Positions 44,123-52,762 of a DNA stretch of 64,000 nt are shown in pieces. Location: the NCBI RefSeq assembly GCF_900141775.1, contig NZ_FSRI01000001.1:652251-716250 (forward strand), written 5' to 3'. Under the pieces are notes generated by a model, which saw nothing but the letters and a program-made list of their open reading frames with translations, was not told the DNA's origin and made no database searches. Made by a program: the position numbers and the translations under genes. How positions within the stretch are numbered: the first letter of the stretch is position 1; each line of letters begins with the position of its first letter. Source of the stretch: Salinivibrio sp. ES.052 (GTDB lineage Bacteria; Pseudomonadota; Gammaproteobacteria; Enterobacterales; Vibrionaceae).

Positions 44123-44965
44123 ATGAACTCTTCACTCTCTCTCGCCACACTAGCGCTGGGCGTGTTTGTTACGTATGCATCGCTAGCGGCTTCGCAATCG
44201 ACCGATCCTCTAGAATCTCAGCGTGAGGCACTGGCCAATGCCACGCTAGATAAAGGGTTTGGCCCCCAATCACCACGAAATATTGATGCGATTTTTGGCA
44301 CTAACCCTCAACATTTCAATTACGCGCCACCTGCCCCAAAAATGAATCTGTGCAATATCCACTTCCATAAAAACGCAGAACACAAAGGGGGAGAATTTAC
44401 GCGCTTTGCTGGCGTAGGTAATGGCCATGGCTACCATTCAGGTTATCTATATACGGGGACGTTGTCGGCGCAAGAGTCGGCGTCTTATGATCAGCCGGTG
44501 TGTGGCAGTGAGTATCAACGTGTACAGGTCGGTGACACGCTAGAACTCCACTATGTTTACAGCACAGCTTCCGTCGCGCCGGGACCGACGTTAGGCGCGT
44601 GTCTGAGTGATGCGACGGTGAATCCACAGTTGCGTGTTGAAGCGCAAGTATTAGTGGTGGTGAATGATCAGCAAGCAAACAACTTTTCCCAACTGACCAA
44701 AGTCGGGCAGCGAAATGGCCGCTATCAAGCGATACACTTACCCGACAACAGTGGTCAACCAGTGACGTATTTGGGCTCAACGACAGGGCCAGGATATAAC
44801 CAAAAAGGGTCCCCCTATCAGGTAACATGGCGCGTACGTCCTCATGTACAGAAAGTCGATATTGCCAGTGTACAGCGCTGGTGTCAGGCTAATGTATTTA
44901 ATGAGCGACATGCCCATGGTGTTCGAAACCTTGTGACTAATCCGGCGCTGCTTTCAGCACAATGA
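44123..44965 (+). CDS. Delta-class carbonic anhydrase
   Basis: A 280-residue exported protein resembling the delta-class carbonic anhydrases first known from diatoms. A signal peptide covers about residues 1-25. The core motif NLCNIHFHKNAEHKGGEF (residues ~76-93) supplies His residues for the zinc site, and VGDTLELHYVYSTA and the Cys pair LGACLS/RWCQ are also family-like. It would interconvert CO2 and bicarbonate in the periplasm. Assignment rests on motif memory; no gamma- or alpha-class features are present. AGAAAGGA precedes the ATG. Confidence 0.75.
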   Translation: MNSSLSLATLALGVFVTYASLAASQSTDPLESQREALANATLDKGFGPQSPRNIDAIFGTNPQHFNYAPPAPKMNLCNIHFHKNAEHKGGEFTRFAGVGNGHGYHSGYLYTGTLSAQESASYDQPVCGSEYQRVQVGDTLELHYVYSTASVAPGPTLGACLSDATVNPQLRVEAQVLVVVNDQQANNFSQLTKVGQRNGRYQAIHLPDNSGQPVTYLGSTTGPGYNQKGSPYQVTWRVRPHVQKVDIASVQRWCQANVFNERHAHGVRNLVTNPALLSAQ

Positions 44966-44999
44966 GATGACTCTCTGTGCAATAACCAGGAGGACACAC

Positions 45000-45452
45000 A
45001 TGGCATTTGCCGATTCATATTCTCTGACGCTACGTCGAATGCGTCCAGCGGACACTGAACGTGTGCTTGATATTTGGCTTAACGCATCATTACAAGCGCA
45101 TCATTTTGTTGATGATGAATTTTGGCATCAGCAACGAGAGGCAATGCGGTCAGCGTATTTGCCCATGGCAGATGTGTGGGTGGCCGAAAGTCATACCACA
45201 ATATACGGGTTTTACGCGTTACATGACGATACGCTCGCCGCGATTTTTGTCTGCCCAGAGGATCAAGGTCAAGGGGTAGGGAGCCTGCTTCTCGATCATG
45301 CGAAGCAACAAAAATCCGCCATTAATTTAACGGTTTACCAAAAAAATAAAGCCAGCTATGCGTTTTACTTACGCCATGGGTTCAGTGTCGATCGAGAGCA
45401 AACCGATCCCCATACCGGAGAGCGTGAGTGGCGAATGGTTTACCAGCGCTAG
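45000..45452 (+). CDS. GNAT-family N-acetyltransferase
   Basis: A 150-residue acetyltransferase. AAIFVCPEDQGQGVGSLLLD holds motif A (D-Q-G-Q-G-V-G), and LTVYQKNKASYAFYLRHGF is motif B. N-terminus LTLRRMRPADTERVLDIWL is typical of YjaB/YafP-like proteins. Start 45000 follows CCAGGAGG; an earlier in-frame ATG is rejected. A terminator follows at once. Confidence 0.85.
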   Translation: MAFADSYSLTLRRMRPADTERVLDIWLNASLQAHHFVDDEFWHQQREAMRSAYLPMADVWVAESHTTIYGFYALHDDTLAAIFVCPEDQGQGVGSLLLDHAKQQKSAINLTVYQKNKASYAFYLRHGFSVDREQTDPHTGEREWRMVYQR

Positions 45453-45474
45453 CTGTTGATGATTTCTTTTAATG

Positions 45475-45508
45475 ATCCCGCCTTAGTGAAAACTGGGCGG
45501 GATTTTTT
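45475..45508 (+). terminator. Terminator after the GNAT gene
   Basis: ATCCCGCC pairs with GGCGGGAT and is followed by TTTTT. Confidence 0.85.
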
Positions 45509-45562
45509 ATTTTTATATTACTTATCAATTTTTTACGCGTTATTGATGTTCAGATTAAAGGT

Positions 45563-45633
45563 ACTACCAAACTGGCTATATCAATATATATTTGACTACC
45601 AAATGAAATATTTGCTAGTTTGGTAGGACCAAA
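45563..45633 (+). promoter_or_regulatory. Operator cluster for the GntR regulator
   Basis: A perfect palindrome TTTGGT-AGG-ACCAAA lies at 45619-45633, ending 15 bases before the regulator's ATG. Two ACTACCAAA half-sites (45563 and 45595) lie upstream in inverted relation to its TTTGGTAG half. This layout predicts autoregulation by the FadR/GntR protein. Confidence 0.7.
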
Positions 45634-45648
45634 TGCGAAGGGGTAATC

Positions 45649-46383
45649 ATGACAACATCCACCAGTAGCTTGTTTCATCCGGTGCAAATGGGCCGGGCCA
45701 GTGAAGACGTCGCATTACAAATAGAGTCAGCGATTTTGTCTGAGGCGCTAAAGCCAGGCGACAAACTACCCAGTGAGCGTGACCTGCAACAGCAGTTTGG
45801 TACCGGGCGTGGTGTCGTCCGAGAAGCCATTCAGTCACTCAAACAAAAAGGCTTGATTGAAATTCGAAAAGGCCAGAAAGGTGGTGCGGTGGTACGCCAA
45901 GTGGATGTGCACAACATTAGCGAATCGTTAGCGTTATTCCTAAAACAAAGCCACGTCAAGGCAGATAAAGTGGCGGAGTTTCGTGAAACCGTTGATCACA
46001 GCTTAGTACTGCTAGCCATTAGCCGTGGAACGGCAGAGCAAAAAAAACAGCTGAGTGACAAAGCCATAGAGCTGGAGGCGCTTGCCGCGGAGGAAGACCC
46101 CGATCTTGATCGTTTAGGCGAGTTAGATCGCGCTTTGAATCTACTGATTGCTGCGATGTCAGGCAATCCCATTTTTGAGTGGGTGATGCATGCTATTCAA
46201 CAAGGGTTTAGTTCGCATGACTATGCCCTTTACCAGGCGGCGGATTACCGTCGTCAAACCGTGGAAAATTGGCAACAGACCGTTAACCACATTATCGATG
46301 CGGAGCCGTTTAAGGCACAAGCAACGATTAGCCACCATTATCGGTTGCTACAACAATGCATTGATGCACAAGCATCAAGCTAA
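45649..46383 (+). CDS. FadR-subfamily GntR transcriptional regulator
   Basis: A 244-residue repressor. The winged helix is at residues ~17-75 with KPGDKLPSERDLQQQFGTGR and the recognition helix GVVREAIQSLKQKGLI. The C-terminal all-helical FCD ligand domain includes FRETVDHSLVLLAI and the Zn/ligand His-rich end ATISHHYRLL. It lies directly before the GMC oxidoreductase gene (110-base gap) and most likely controls it in response to the substrate or a product. Confidence 0.9.
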   Translation: MTTSTSSLFHPVQMGRASEDVALQIESAILSEALKPGDKLPSERDLQQQFGTGRGVVREAIQSLKQKGLIEIRKGQKGGAVVRQVDVHNISESLALFLKQSHVKADKVAEFRETVDHSLVLLAISRGTAEQKKQLSDKAIELEALAAEEDPDLDRLGELDRALNLLIAAMSGNPIFEWVMHAIQQGFSSHDYALYQAADYRRQTVENWQQTVNHIIDAEPFKAQATISHHYRLLQQCIDAQASS

Positions 46384-46492
46384 TTATAAAAAACATCAAA
46401 AAGGAAACCTCTACACAATCATTTCCATCACCCGTGTTGCGCTTGTTCCGGGCATCGGCCCAGCACGCGGGAGGACAAAAACTGGAGGTTTT

Positions 46493-48184
46493 ATGGGACA
46501 GCAACAAAACTACGATTACATCATTGTCGGTGCGGGCTCAGCAGGTTGCGTATTGGCGAACCGTTTAAGTGCAAACCCAGATAACAACGTATTGTTGCTT
46601 GAGGCCGGTCGGCCAGATTATCGGCTTGATTTTCGCATTCATATGCCTGCGGCCTTAACATATTTGCTCACTGACAGCACCTATAACTGGCTTTATGAAT
46701 CTGAGCCAGAGCCAAATATGCACAACCGGCGCATTGCCCAGCCGCGCGGTAAAGTGCTTGGTGGTAGCAGTAGTATTAATGGCATGATCTATATTCGTGG
46801 TAATGCGTTGGATTACGAAAAATGGGCTAACGATCATGGGCTGAAAAAATGGGATTATGCCCATTGTCTTCCGTATTTCCGTAAGTGTGAAACACGATTA
46901 AAAGGCCAAAACGATTACCACGGGAACAATGGCCCGCTTGCGATTGAAACCGCACAATGTGACAACCCTCTGTTCAGTGCTTTTTTTGAAGCGACTCAAG
47001 AAGCGGGTTATCCGTTGACCGATGATGTGAATGGCTATCAGCAAGAAGGCTTTGGTATTTTCGATCAAAATATCTATCGAGGTCGTCGCCATAGCGCCGC
47101 ACGAGCGTATTTACACCCGGTGATGAACCGTAAAAACTTAACGGTACTGACGGGTGCAACGACCGATAAAGTTTTGTTTGAAGACAAAACTGCGATTGGG
47201 GTGGAATACCGCAAGTGGGGGCGTAAAAAAACCGCTTACGGTACCGAAATCATCAGCTGTGGTGGCGCGATTAATTCACCTAAGTTATTGCAACTCTCAG
47301 GGGTAGGTAATGAAAACACGCTGAAAAACTTAGGTATTAAGCCGGTGCATCATTTACCCGGTGTGGGTGAAAACTTGCAAGATCACTTGGAGCTCTACGT
47401 TCAGTATGAATGTAAAGAGCCGGTGAGTATGTATCCTGCGCTTAAGTTTCATAATCAACCCAAAATTGGTTTTGATTGGCTTTTCCGTCGTAAAGGCGCC
47501 GCCGCTACTAACCACTTTGAAGCGGGCGGTTTTGTGCGCGGTAATGATGAGGTGGCGTATCCGAACCTACAGTTCCACTTTTTGCCACTGGCTATCCGTT
47601 ATGACGGATCCGCACCCAACAAAGGACATGGTTTCCAATTGCATGTTGGCCCAATGAATACCGATGTGCGTGGTCACGTGAAAATTCGCAGCACCAACCC
47701 GGATGAGAAGCCAGAGATCTTCTTTAACTATCTCTCTACGCCGCAAGAGCGTAAAGAGTGGGTCGAAGCCATCCGTGTATCCCGTGATATTATCGCCCAG
47801 CCGGCCTTTGATCATCTACGTGGCAAAGAACTCTCGCCAGGGAGCGCAGCGCAAACAGATCAAGAGATCCTCGATTTTGTGGCACGCGAAGGGGAAAGTG
47901 CTTATCACCCAAGCTGTACCTGTAAAATGGGCTTGGCGAGCGATGAAATGGCGGTGGTCGATGAGTCACTCAAGGTACATGGCGTCAATAACCTGCGTGT
48001 GGTCGATGCTTCCGTGTTCCCCGCGATCACCAACGGCAACTTGTACGCGCCGACGATTATGGTGGCGGAAAAAGCAGCGGACATGATCATGGGGCACACG
48101 CTTTCACCAGCGAAAGATGCGGAATACTACCGCTACCTGCCTGACCATACTCCGGTACCGGAAAAAGACGCGGCGCTTGTCTAA
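46493..48184 (+). CDS. GMC-family choline-dehydrogenase-like oxidoreductase
   Basis: A 563-residue flavoprotein of the glucose-methanol-choline family. FAD motif IIVGAGSAGCVLANRL is near residue 9, and PRGKVLGGSSSINGMIYIRG near 81-100 matches choline dehydrogenase (BetA). The C-terminal catalytic His/Asn region includes YHPSCTCKMG and TNGNLYAPTIM. Start 46493 follows GGAGG; the 101-codon upstream extension overlaps the regulator gene in another frame and is not real. No betB or betI lies nearby, so the alcohol oxidised may not be choline. Confidence 0.85.
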   Translation: MGQQQNYDYIIVGAGSAGCVLANRLSANPDNNVLLLEAGRPDYRLDFRIHMPAALTYLLTDSTYNWLYESEPEPNMHNRRIAQPRGKVLGGSSSINGMIYIRGNALDYEKWANDHGLKKWDYAHCLPYFRKCETRLKGQNDYHGNNGPLAIETAQCDNPLFSAFFEATQEAGYPLTDDVNGYQQEGFGIFDQNIYRGRRHSAARAYLHPVMNRKNLTVLTGATTDKVLFEDKTAIGVEYRKWGRKKTAYGTEIISCGGAINSPKLLQLSGVGNENTLKNLGIKPVHHLPGVGENLQDHLELYVQYECKEPVSMYPALKFHNQPKIGFDWLFRRKGAAATNHFEAGGFVRGNDEVAYPNLQFHFLPLAIRYDGSAPNKGHGFQLHVGPMNTDVRGHVKIRSTNPDEKPEIFFNYLSTPQERKEWVEAIRVSRDIIAQPAFDHLRGKELSPGSAAQTDQEILDFVAREGESAYHPSCTCKMGLASDEMAVVDESLKVHGVNNLRVVDASVFPAITNGNLYAPTIMVAEKAADMIMGHTLSPAKDAEYYRYLPDHTPVPEKDAALV

Positions 48185-48207
48185 CTGCCCGTGTACGCGT
48201 TAACGAC

Positions 48208-48241
48208 AAGAGCCAGTCTTGTGCTGGCTCTTTATTGTTTT
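48208..48241. terminator. Terminator after the GMC gene
   Basis: GAGCCAG and CTGGCTC pair around a TCTTGTG loop, followed by TTTATTG. It lies at the convergent end of the NrtS-like gene. Confidence 0.7.
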
Positions 48242-48453
48242 TGTTTGTCTAGCTGATGTTTAGCAGCACTATAGCTGGCAACGCAATAAGGCACTAAATA
48301 GTTGAGCAGTGCGTGACCTATACGCAAGTCTGCCTCGCCCCAAATAGCCTCGCTTTGATTAATAAGATTCAGCAAGGTACCCACGACGAGGGCAATTTTC
48401 AGTGCATTAATCACCACGCTGGGTTGAATTAACGTACGTAAGAGCTGTTTCAT
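48232..48453 (-). CDS. NrtS-like nitrate/nitrite transporter, small
   Basis: A 73-residue membrane protein with two hydrophobic helices: VVINALKIALVVGTLLNLIN and ALLNYLVPYCVASYSAA. The pattern (ALK-ALVVGT, NQ, W, YLVPYCV) matches the small NrtS family linked to nitrate/nitrite transport. It lies downstream of a tiny ORF in the same direction. Confidence 0.72.
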   Translation of the reverse strand: MKQLLRTLIQPSVVINALKIALVVGTLLNLINQSEAIWGEADLRIGHALLNYLVPYCVASYSAAKHQLDKQKQ

Positions 48454-48475
48454 TTAACGGCCACCTTCAGCACGT

Positions 48476-48619
48476 TCAAGCAGCGCCTGTGTAGGGATGG
48501 AGGAAATGTCTCTGGATAACGCGTTTAATCATACCGGTATCAGGTTTACGTCTTAGTTGTGAGGCTGGGATATGAACGCTGTCCACATCGGAACGAAACC
48601 ACTTTGTTAACCATTGCAT
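48476..48619 (-). CDS. Small basic ORF (47 aa) upstream of nrtS-like gene
   Basis: ATG 48619 preceded by AAAGGAT at good spacing; reads 47 codons to TGA. The product starts MQWLTKWFRSDVDSV, contains LRRKPDTGMIKRVIQRHFLH and is basic. No family recognised. A clean binding site and its position between two same-strand genes support a real small protein, but a chance ORF remains possible. Confidence 0.4.
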   Translation of the reverse strand: MQWLTKWFRSDVDSVHIPASQLRRKPDTGMIKRVIQRHFLHPYTGAA

Positions 48620-48660
48620 CGTTTTATCCTTTGTTGTGCGCCTTTGTGAATAGACAGGGA

Positions 48661-50619
48661 CTACTCGGTAGAACTTTCAGTGTGTGGCGTTGGCGTTTCT
48701 ATTAAAAACTTAGGCAGGCTGAGTACCACGGTAACGCCTTGATTGATGTTGGAATCGAACTGCAACTTCCCTCGTAATTTTTGATGGACCAAATTAAAAA
48801 CTAAATTTAATCCAAGCCCCGATCCACCCTTGCCACGTTTGCTGGTGTAGAAGGGCTCAAAAATACGCTGGTGGAGTTCAGGGGGAACCCCGACACCGTT
48901 ATCGGTATAGGTGATTTCCACAATCTCACCTTTATCGACAATGCGGACATAAATGCGGGGATCCGGCACATTTTCAAAGGCATGGCGGACACTGTTCATC
49001 ACCAAATTGGAAACAACCTGGGTAAGCACACCGGGTAGGCTATTCATTGCAAGATTAGGATCCCCGTCGACAACGGGTGTCACAGGCACTTTTTTGGTTT
49101 CGGGACGCAAACTTCCCATGAGTGCTTCAAGTGTTTGAACAGGGCGGAATTGACTACGGCTTTCAGATATTTGGTCAACCGCTGTTTGTTTGAAGTCACG
49201 AATTAATCGCGCAGCGCGATTGAGGTTGCTTTCCAGCATATGGGTGCCATCTGTCACTTGCTTCATCACGGTGGCATATTGCTGGCTCGTTAAGGTTTTT
49301 TGTTCAAACGCGCCATTCAGTGTTGATACCGCCTCTTTGATCACTGAATTGGCGGTCACCGCGATACCCAGGGGGGTGTTCACTTCGTGTGCGACGCCGG
49401 CGACTAAGCTACCCAGCGCGGCGAGCTTTTCGGATTCTACCAGTTGATTTTGCGCGGCTTTGAGGTTTTCCATACTCTGCGCTAAATCTTGGGTACGCGC
49501 CTCAACGGTGGCCTCCAAGCTTTGATTTAGTTGCTTGAGTTCCAACTGGGTCGTCTTCAGTTCGGTGATATCAATCGCGGTCCCACGAAAGCCCGTGAAA
49601 CCTCGCTCTGTGAAGTGAACAATACCTTGGAATACAAAATAGTAGGTGTGTTTACCAAAGGTGATTTGCTCTTCGCACATGGTGAAATCATCACAGGCAT
49701 CTATATGGTATAAAAGCGAAGCGCAGTGATTCAATGCGGGCACCGACTTTACTTTCGGCGTGTTTTCTATGGGGATCGCTAATGCCGACTGCATCGCCTC
49801 AGAGCAAAAGGTAAACCGCTGTGTAGCATCCGTTTCCCACAACCAGTCAGAAGCCGCGCGAGTGAAGTCGGTCAACCTTTCTTGCTCTAAGGCGATATTC
49901 TGGTAAAGGTTGGTCATTCGCAGGGTGATTTTATTTGTTTCTTCCGCTAACCAATCCAGCTCATCGTTGTGCCCCATGATGAATTTACGGTGTTTTAATA
50001 ACAATGGCTCGTGGATTGGTTCAGTTGGGTTGAAATGGGACAAGTGTTTAGCGATAGCAAACACCCGCTGGCTGACACTTTGATGGAATACCCATAAAAT
50101 CAGTGAACAGACGACAAGCGTTTTTATCCCGTTCAGCAGTAGCGTAACGAGAAATTGCTTCAACAAGAGGTCATAGATTTTTTGTGCGTCAGATTCCACC
50201 TGTAGGGTGCCTAGCTTAATTCGGCGATTGGTATCGGAATGGAAATAACTGAGCGTCGTTTGGCTGACCACGTTGCTTTTTGAGAGTGGCTTGCCGGCAT
50301 CCAGCACCACGCCATCAAACTCAATTGATAGGTAATCGATATAAGGTAGGTTGACCAGGCCATCCAGCCTGTTTTGCGCGCTAACCAGGTCAAACACCCA
50401 TAAAGAAGACGCAATCAAGTCGGCATGAACGTTCTTAATCTCCGCATGTCGCTGGTCAATATTGTCGAATGCTTCCTCATAGTCCCACGAAAGCTGTAAA
50501 AGTGTGGTTAATACAGTGAAAAACCCACTGAGTAAGACCATCATTAGAATGATTCGGCGGCCAACAATACTAAAAAGAGGGTGTTTTAGGCCCTGTTCAA
50601 ATCTTTCTAGTTTTTCCAT
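48661..50619 (-). CDS. Membrane sensor histidine kinase, paralogue 1
   Basis: A 652-residue kinase. Membrane helices lie at about 22-45 and 180-200, flanking a periplasmic sensor with ASSLWVFDLVSAQNRLDGL. A HAMP-like linker and a PAS-like segment (DWLWETDATQRFTFCSE ... FTGFRGTAIDITELK) follow. The phosphorylated His is in GVAHEVNTPLGIAVTA (about residue 409). ATP-binding N box QVVSNLVMNSVRHAF, G1 DNGVGVP, F FEPFYTS and G2 GGSGLGLNLV are intact. It begins 15 bases after the second kinase ends, indicating one operon. Confidence 0.92.
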   Translation of the reverse strand: MEKLERFEQGLKHPLFSIVGRRIILMMVLLSGFFTVLTTLLQLSWDYEEAFDNIDQRHAEIKNVHADLIASSLWVFDLVSAQNRLDGLVNLPYIDYLSIEFDGVVLDAGKPLSKSNVVSQTTLSYFHSDTNRRIKLGTLQVESDAQKIYDLLLKQFLVTLLLNGIKTLVVCSLILWVFHQSVSQRVFAIAKHLSHFNPTEPIHEPLLLKHRKFIMGHNDELDWLAEETNKITLRMTNLYQNIALEQERLTDFTRAASDWLWETDATQRFTFCSEAMQSALAIPIENTPKVKSVPALNHCASLLYHIDACDDFTMCEEQITFGKHTYYFVFQGIVHFTERGFTGFRGTAIDITELKTTQLELKQLNQSLEATVEARTQDLAQSMENLKAAQNQLVESEKLAALGSLVAGVAHEVNTPLGIAVTANSVIKEAVSTLNGAFEQKTLTSQQYATVMKQVTDGTHMLESNLNRAARLIRDFKQTAVDQISESRSQFRPVQTLEALMGSLRPETKKVPVTPVVDGDPNLAMNSLPGVLTQVVSNLVMNSVRHAFENVPDPRIYVRIVDKGEIVEITYTDNGVGVPPELHQRIFEPFYTSKRGKGGSGLGLNLVFNLVHQKLRGKLQFDSNINQGVTVVLSLPKFLIETPTPHTESSTE

Positions 50620-50634
50620 TCGATGCCTGTCACC

Positions 50635-52593
50635 TTAATCTTTATTTTCGCTGACGTAGCGCGTTACTTGGCTGGATAAACTTAATGGGATCAAAAACAT
50701 AAACTTGACACCTTGTCCGGGTGCTGATTCGAATTGCAGTTCGCCTCCTAGTTTTTGCTTGACCAAGTTGAAGACGAGATTAAGCCCTAGCCCTGAACCG
50801 CCACGGCCTCGTTTACTGGTATAGAAGGGTTCGAAAATTCGATGGTGAAGGGATTGTTCTACACCGCTGCCATTGTCTTGGTAGCATAGGTAGAGGTGGT
50901 CCCCTTGCTTTTCAAATTCGATCGTGATTTTAGGTTTGTCGGTCTCGTCAAACGCATGATTGATGCTATTCATCACTAAGTTGGAGATTACTTGGGTGAT
51001 AACCCCAGGCAAACTATACATGATGATTCCACTCTCACCGTTGACGTCGGGGGTGACTGGCACCTTACGGGTTTCTGGATGGAGGCTGGCCACTAACGCA
51101 TCTAATGTTTGTTTGACATCAAACTCGGCGAGTGCTTCTGACACTTGGTCAACTGCGGTCTGTTTAAAGTCGCGAATAAGGTGAGTCGCGCGCTTGAGAT
51201 TATGCTCAAGCATGACCACACTGTCGTTAACTTGTTTGAGCAATGAGGCAAATTGTGTGCTGGTAAGGGTTTGTGCCTCAAAGGCTTGATTAAGGGTCTG
51301 AGTGATATCTTTAATCACCGATGAAGCAGTGACGGCAATCCCTAGAGGCGTGTTCACCTCGTGGGCGACACCTGCCACTAGGCTCCCCAGAGCGGCAAGT
51401 TTTTCTGACTCCACCAATTGCTCTTGCGCGGCTTTTAGGTGTTCCATGCTCTCTTGAAGCTCGCGCGTTCGCTCATCCACGGTCTCTTCCAAGTTTTGAT
51501 TGAGCGCTTCTAGCTCAAACTGTGCGGTTTTTAATGCCGTCATATCGATACCCGTTCCACGAAACCCCCGAAATCCATTTCCCCCATGGTGAGCAAGTGC
51601 TTGAAAAACAAAATAACGGCTTTCTCCTGCTAATGGGATAATTTCTTCACACATTGAAAAGTCTTTCTGACGATTTAGGTTGGCGACAAATTGATGGCAG
51701 CCAATGGCGATCAGTAGTTCATTCAAATAGGGAGGGTGGCTGATATCGAGGGATAAGGCATCGCGCATCGGTTCAGAACAGAAGGTAAGCTTGAGGTCGG
51801 CATCGGTTTCCCACAGCCAGTCTGAAGAGACGTGGGTAAAGTCGGATAAACGCTCCCGCTCTAACATAATGTTGCGGTAAAGCGTCGACATATTATTCGT
51901 GATCTTATTCGTTTCTGCGGCTAACCAATCTAGCTCATCTTCTTTTGCCATAATGTAGCGTTTACGCGGCAATTCCAGCTTTTCTTCCTTAGGATCAAGG
52001 GGGTTATAGTGACGTAAAAATTGTGCGACTTTAAATACTCGTTGGCTAACGGTGTGGTGAAACACCAGTAAAATGAGATAACAAACTAATAAGGTTTTGA
52101 TCGCATTTAATAGTAAGGTGATAAAAAAGCGCTCAATCAATTCGTTGTATATCGCATAGGTATTTGACTCAACATAGATGGTACCCACTCGCTGGGGGTT
52201 CCCAGTGTCTGGGTCGGCGTATTTTAACGGGTACTCGTTCACCATTTTGCTGACATTGAGTGGTTCGCCCGCCTCAAAAAAGTAACTCTCAGAGCGCACG
52301 GCGAGGTAGTTAATATGAGGGAGGTTGACTAACCCGTCTATTCGCTCTTGGACGCTCACCAAATCATAGATCCACAGTGAACTTGCGAGTAAGTTAGCGT
52401 GAATATGCTCAATCTCGTAGTGGCGGCTTTCTACTTGATCAAAAGCTTCATCGTAGTCCCAAGAGGTTTGCAGTAGCGTGGTGAATAGGGTGAAAAGGGC
52501 ACTTAGCAAAATCATAATCAGCAGAATACGCCGGCCTACCAGACTGAAGAATGGATTACGAATGCTCTCTTCAAATTTGTGGTTTCGACTCAT
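50635..52593 (-). CDS. Membrane sensor histidine kinase, paralogue 2
   Basis: A 652-residue kinase of the same length, domain order and motifs as its downstream neighbour. It shares long identical stretches (such as GVAHEVNTPLGIAVTA and RHLIRDFKQTAVDQ-type positions) but has diverged in the periplasmic sensor (ASSLWIYDLVSVQERIDGL; ADPDTGNPQRVGTIYVES). The two clearly arose by tandem duplication. Divergent sensor domains with conserved kinase cores suggest different signals feeding one regulator. Confidence 0.92.
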   Translation of the reverse strand: MSRNHKFEESIRNPFFSLVGRRILLIMILLSALFTLFTTLLQTSWDYDEAFDQVESRHYEIEHIHANLLASSLWIYDLVSVQERIDGLVNLPHINYLAVRSESYFFEAGEPLNVSKMVNEYPLKYADPDTGNPQRVGTIYVESNTYAIYNELIERFFITLLLNAIKTLLVCYLILLVFHHTVSQRVFKVAQFLRHYNPLDPKEEKLELPRKRYIMAKEDELDWLAAETNKITNNMSTLYRNIMLERERLSDFTHVSSDWLWETDADLKLTFCSEPMRDALSLDISHPPYLNELLIAIGCHQFVANLNRQKDFSMCEEIIPLAGESRYFVFQALAHHGGNGFRGFRGTGIDMTALKTAQFELEALNQNLEETVDERTRELQESMEHLKAAQEQLVESEKLAALGSLVAGVAHEVNTPLGIAVTASSVIKDITQTLNQAFEAQTLTSTQFASLLKQVNDSVVMLEHNLKRATHLIRDFKQTAVDQVSEALAEFDVKQTLDALVASLHPETRKVPVTPDVNGESGIIMYSLPGVITQVISNLVMNSINHAFDETDKPKITIEFEKQGDHLYLCYQDNGSGVEQSLHHRIFEPFYTSKRGRGGSGLGLNLVFNLVKQKLGGELQFESAPGQGVKFMFLIPLSLSSQVTRYVSENKD

Positions 52594-52762
52594 AAATAGA
52601 CTAACGCGCTGATCATTACGATTATCTTTAAGTGTAGATGAAAAGTTTGAATACGAAGGCTTTTAGAACGCTGGTTAACTGTTTGAGACAATGAAGAATA
52701 ATGGAATAAGTGATGAGCCAATAGAGCCGACTCATCACGATAGGGCGCTACATCTATTGCTT

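Noticed and set aside
46190-46492. N-terminal extension of the GMC oxidoreductase
   Set aside because: It overlaps the regulator gene in another frame, has no similarity to the family, and GGAGG lies before ATG 46493.
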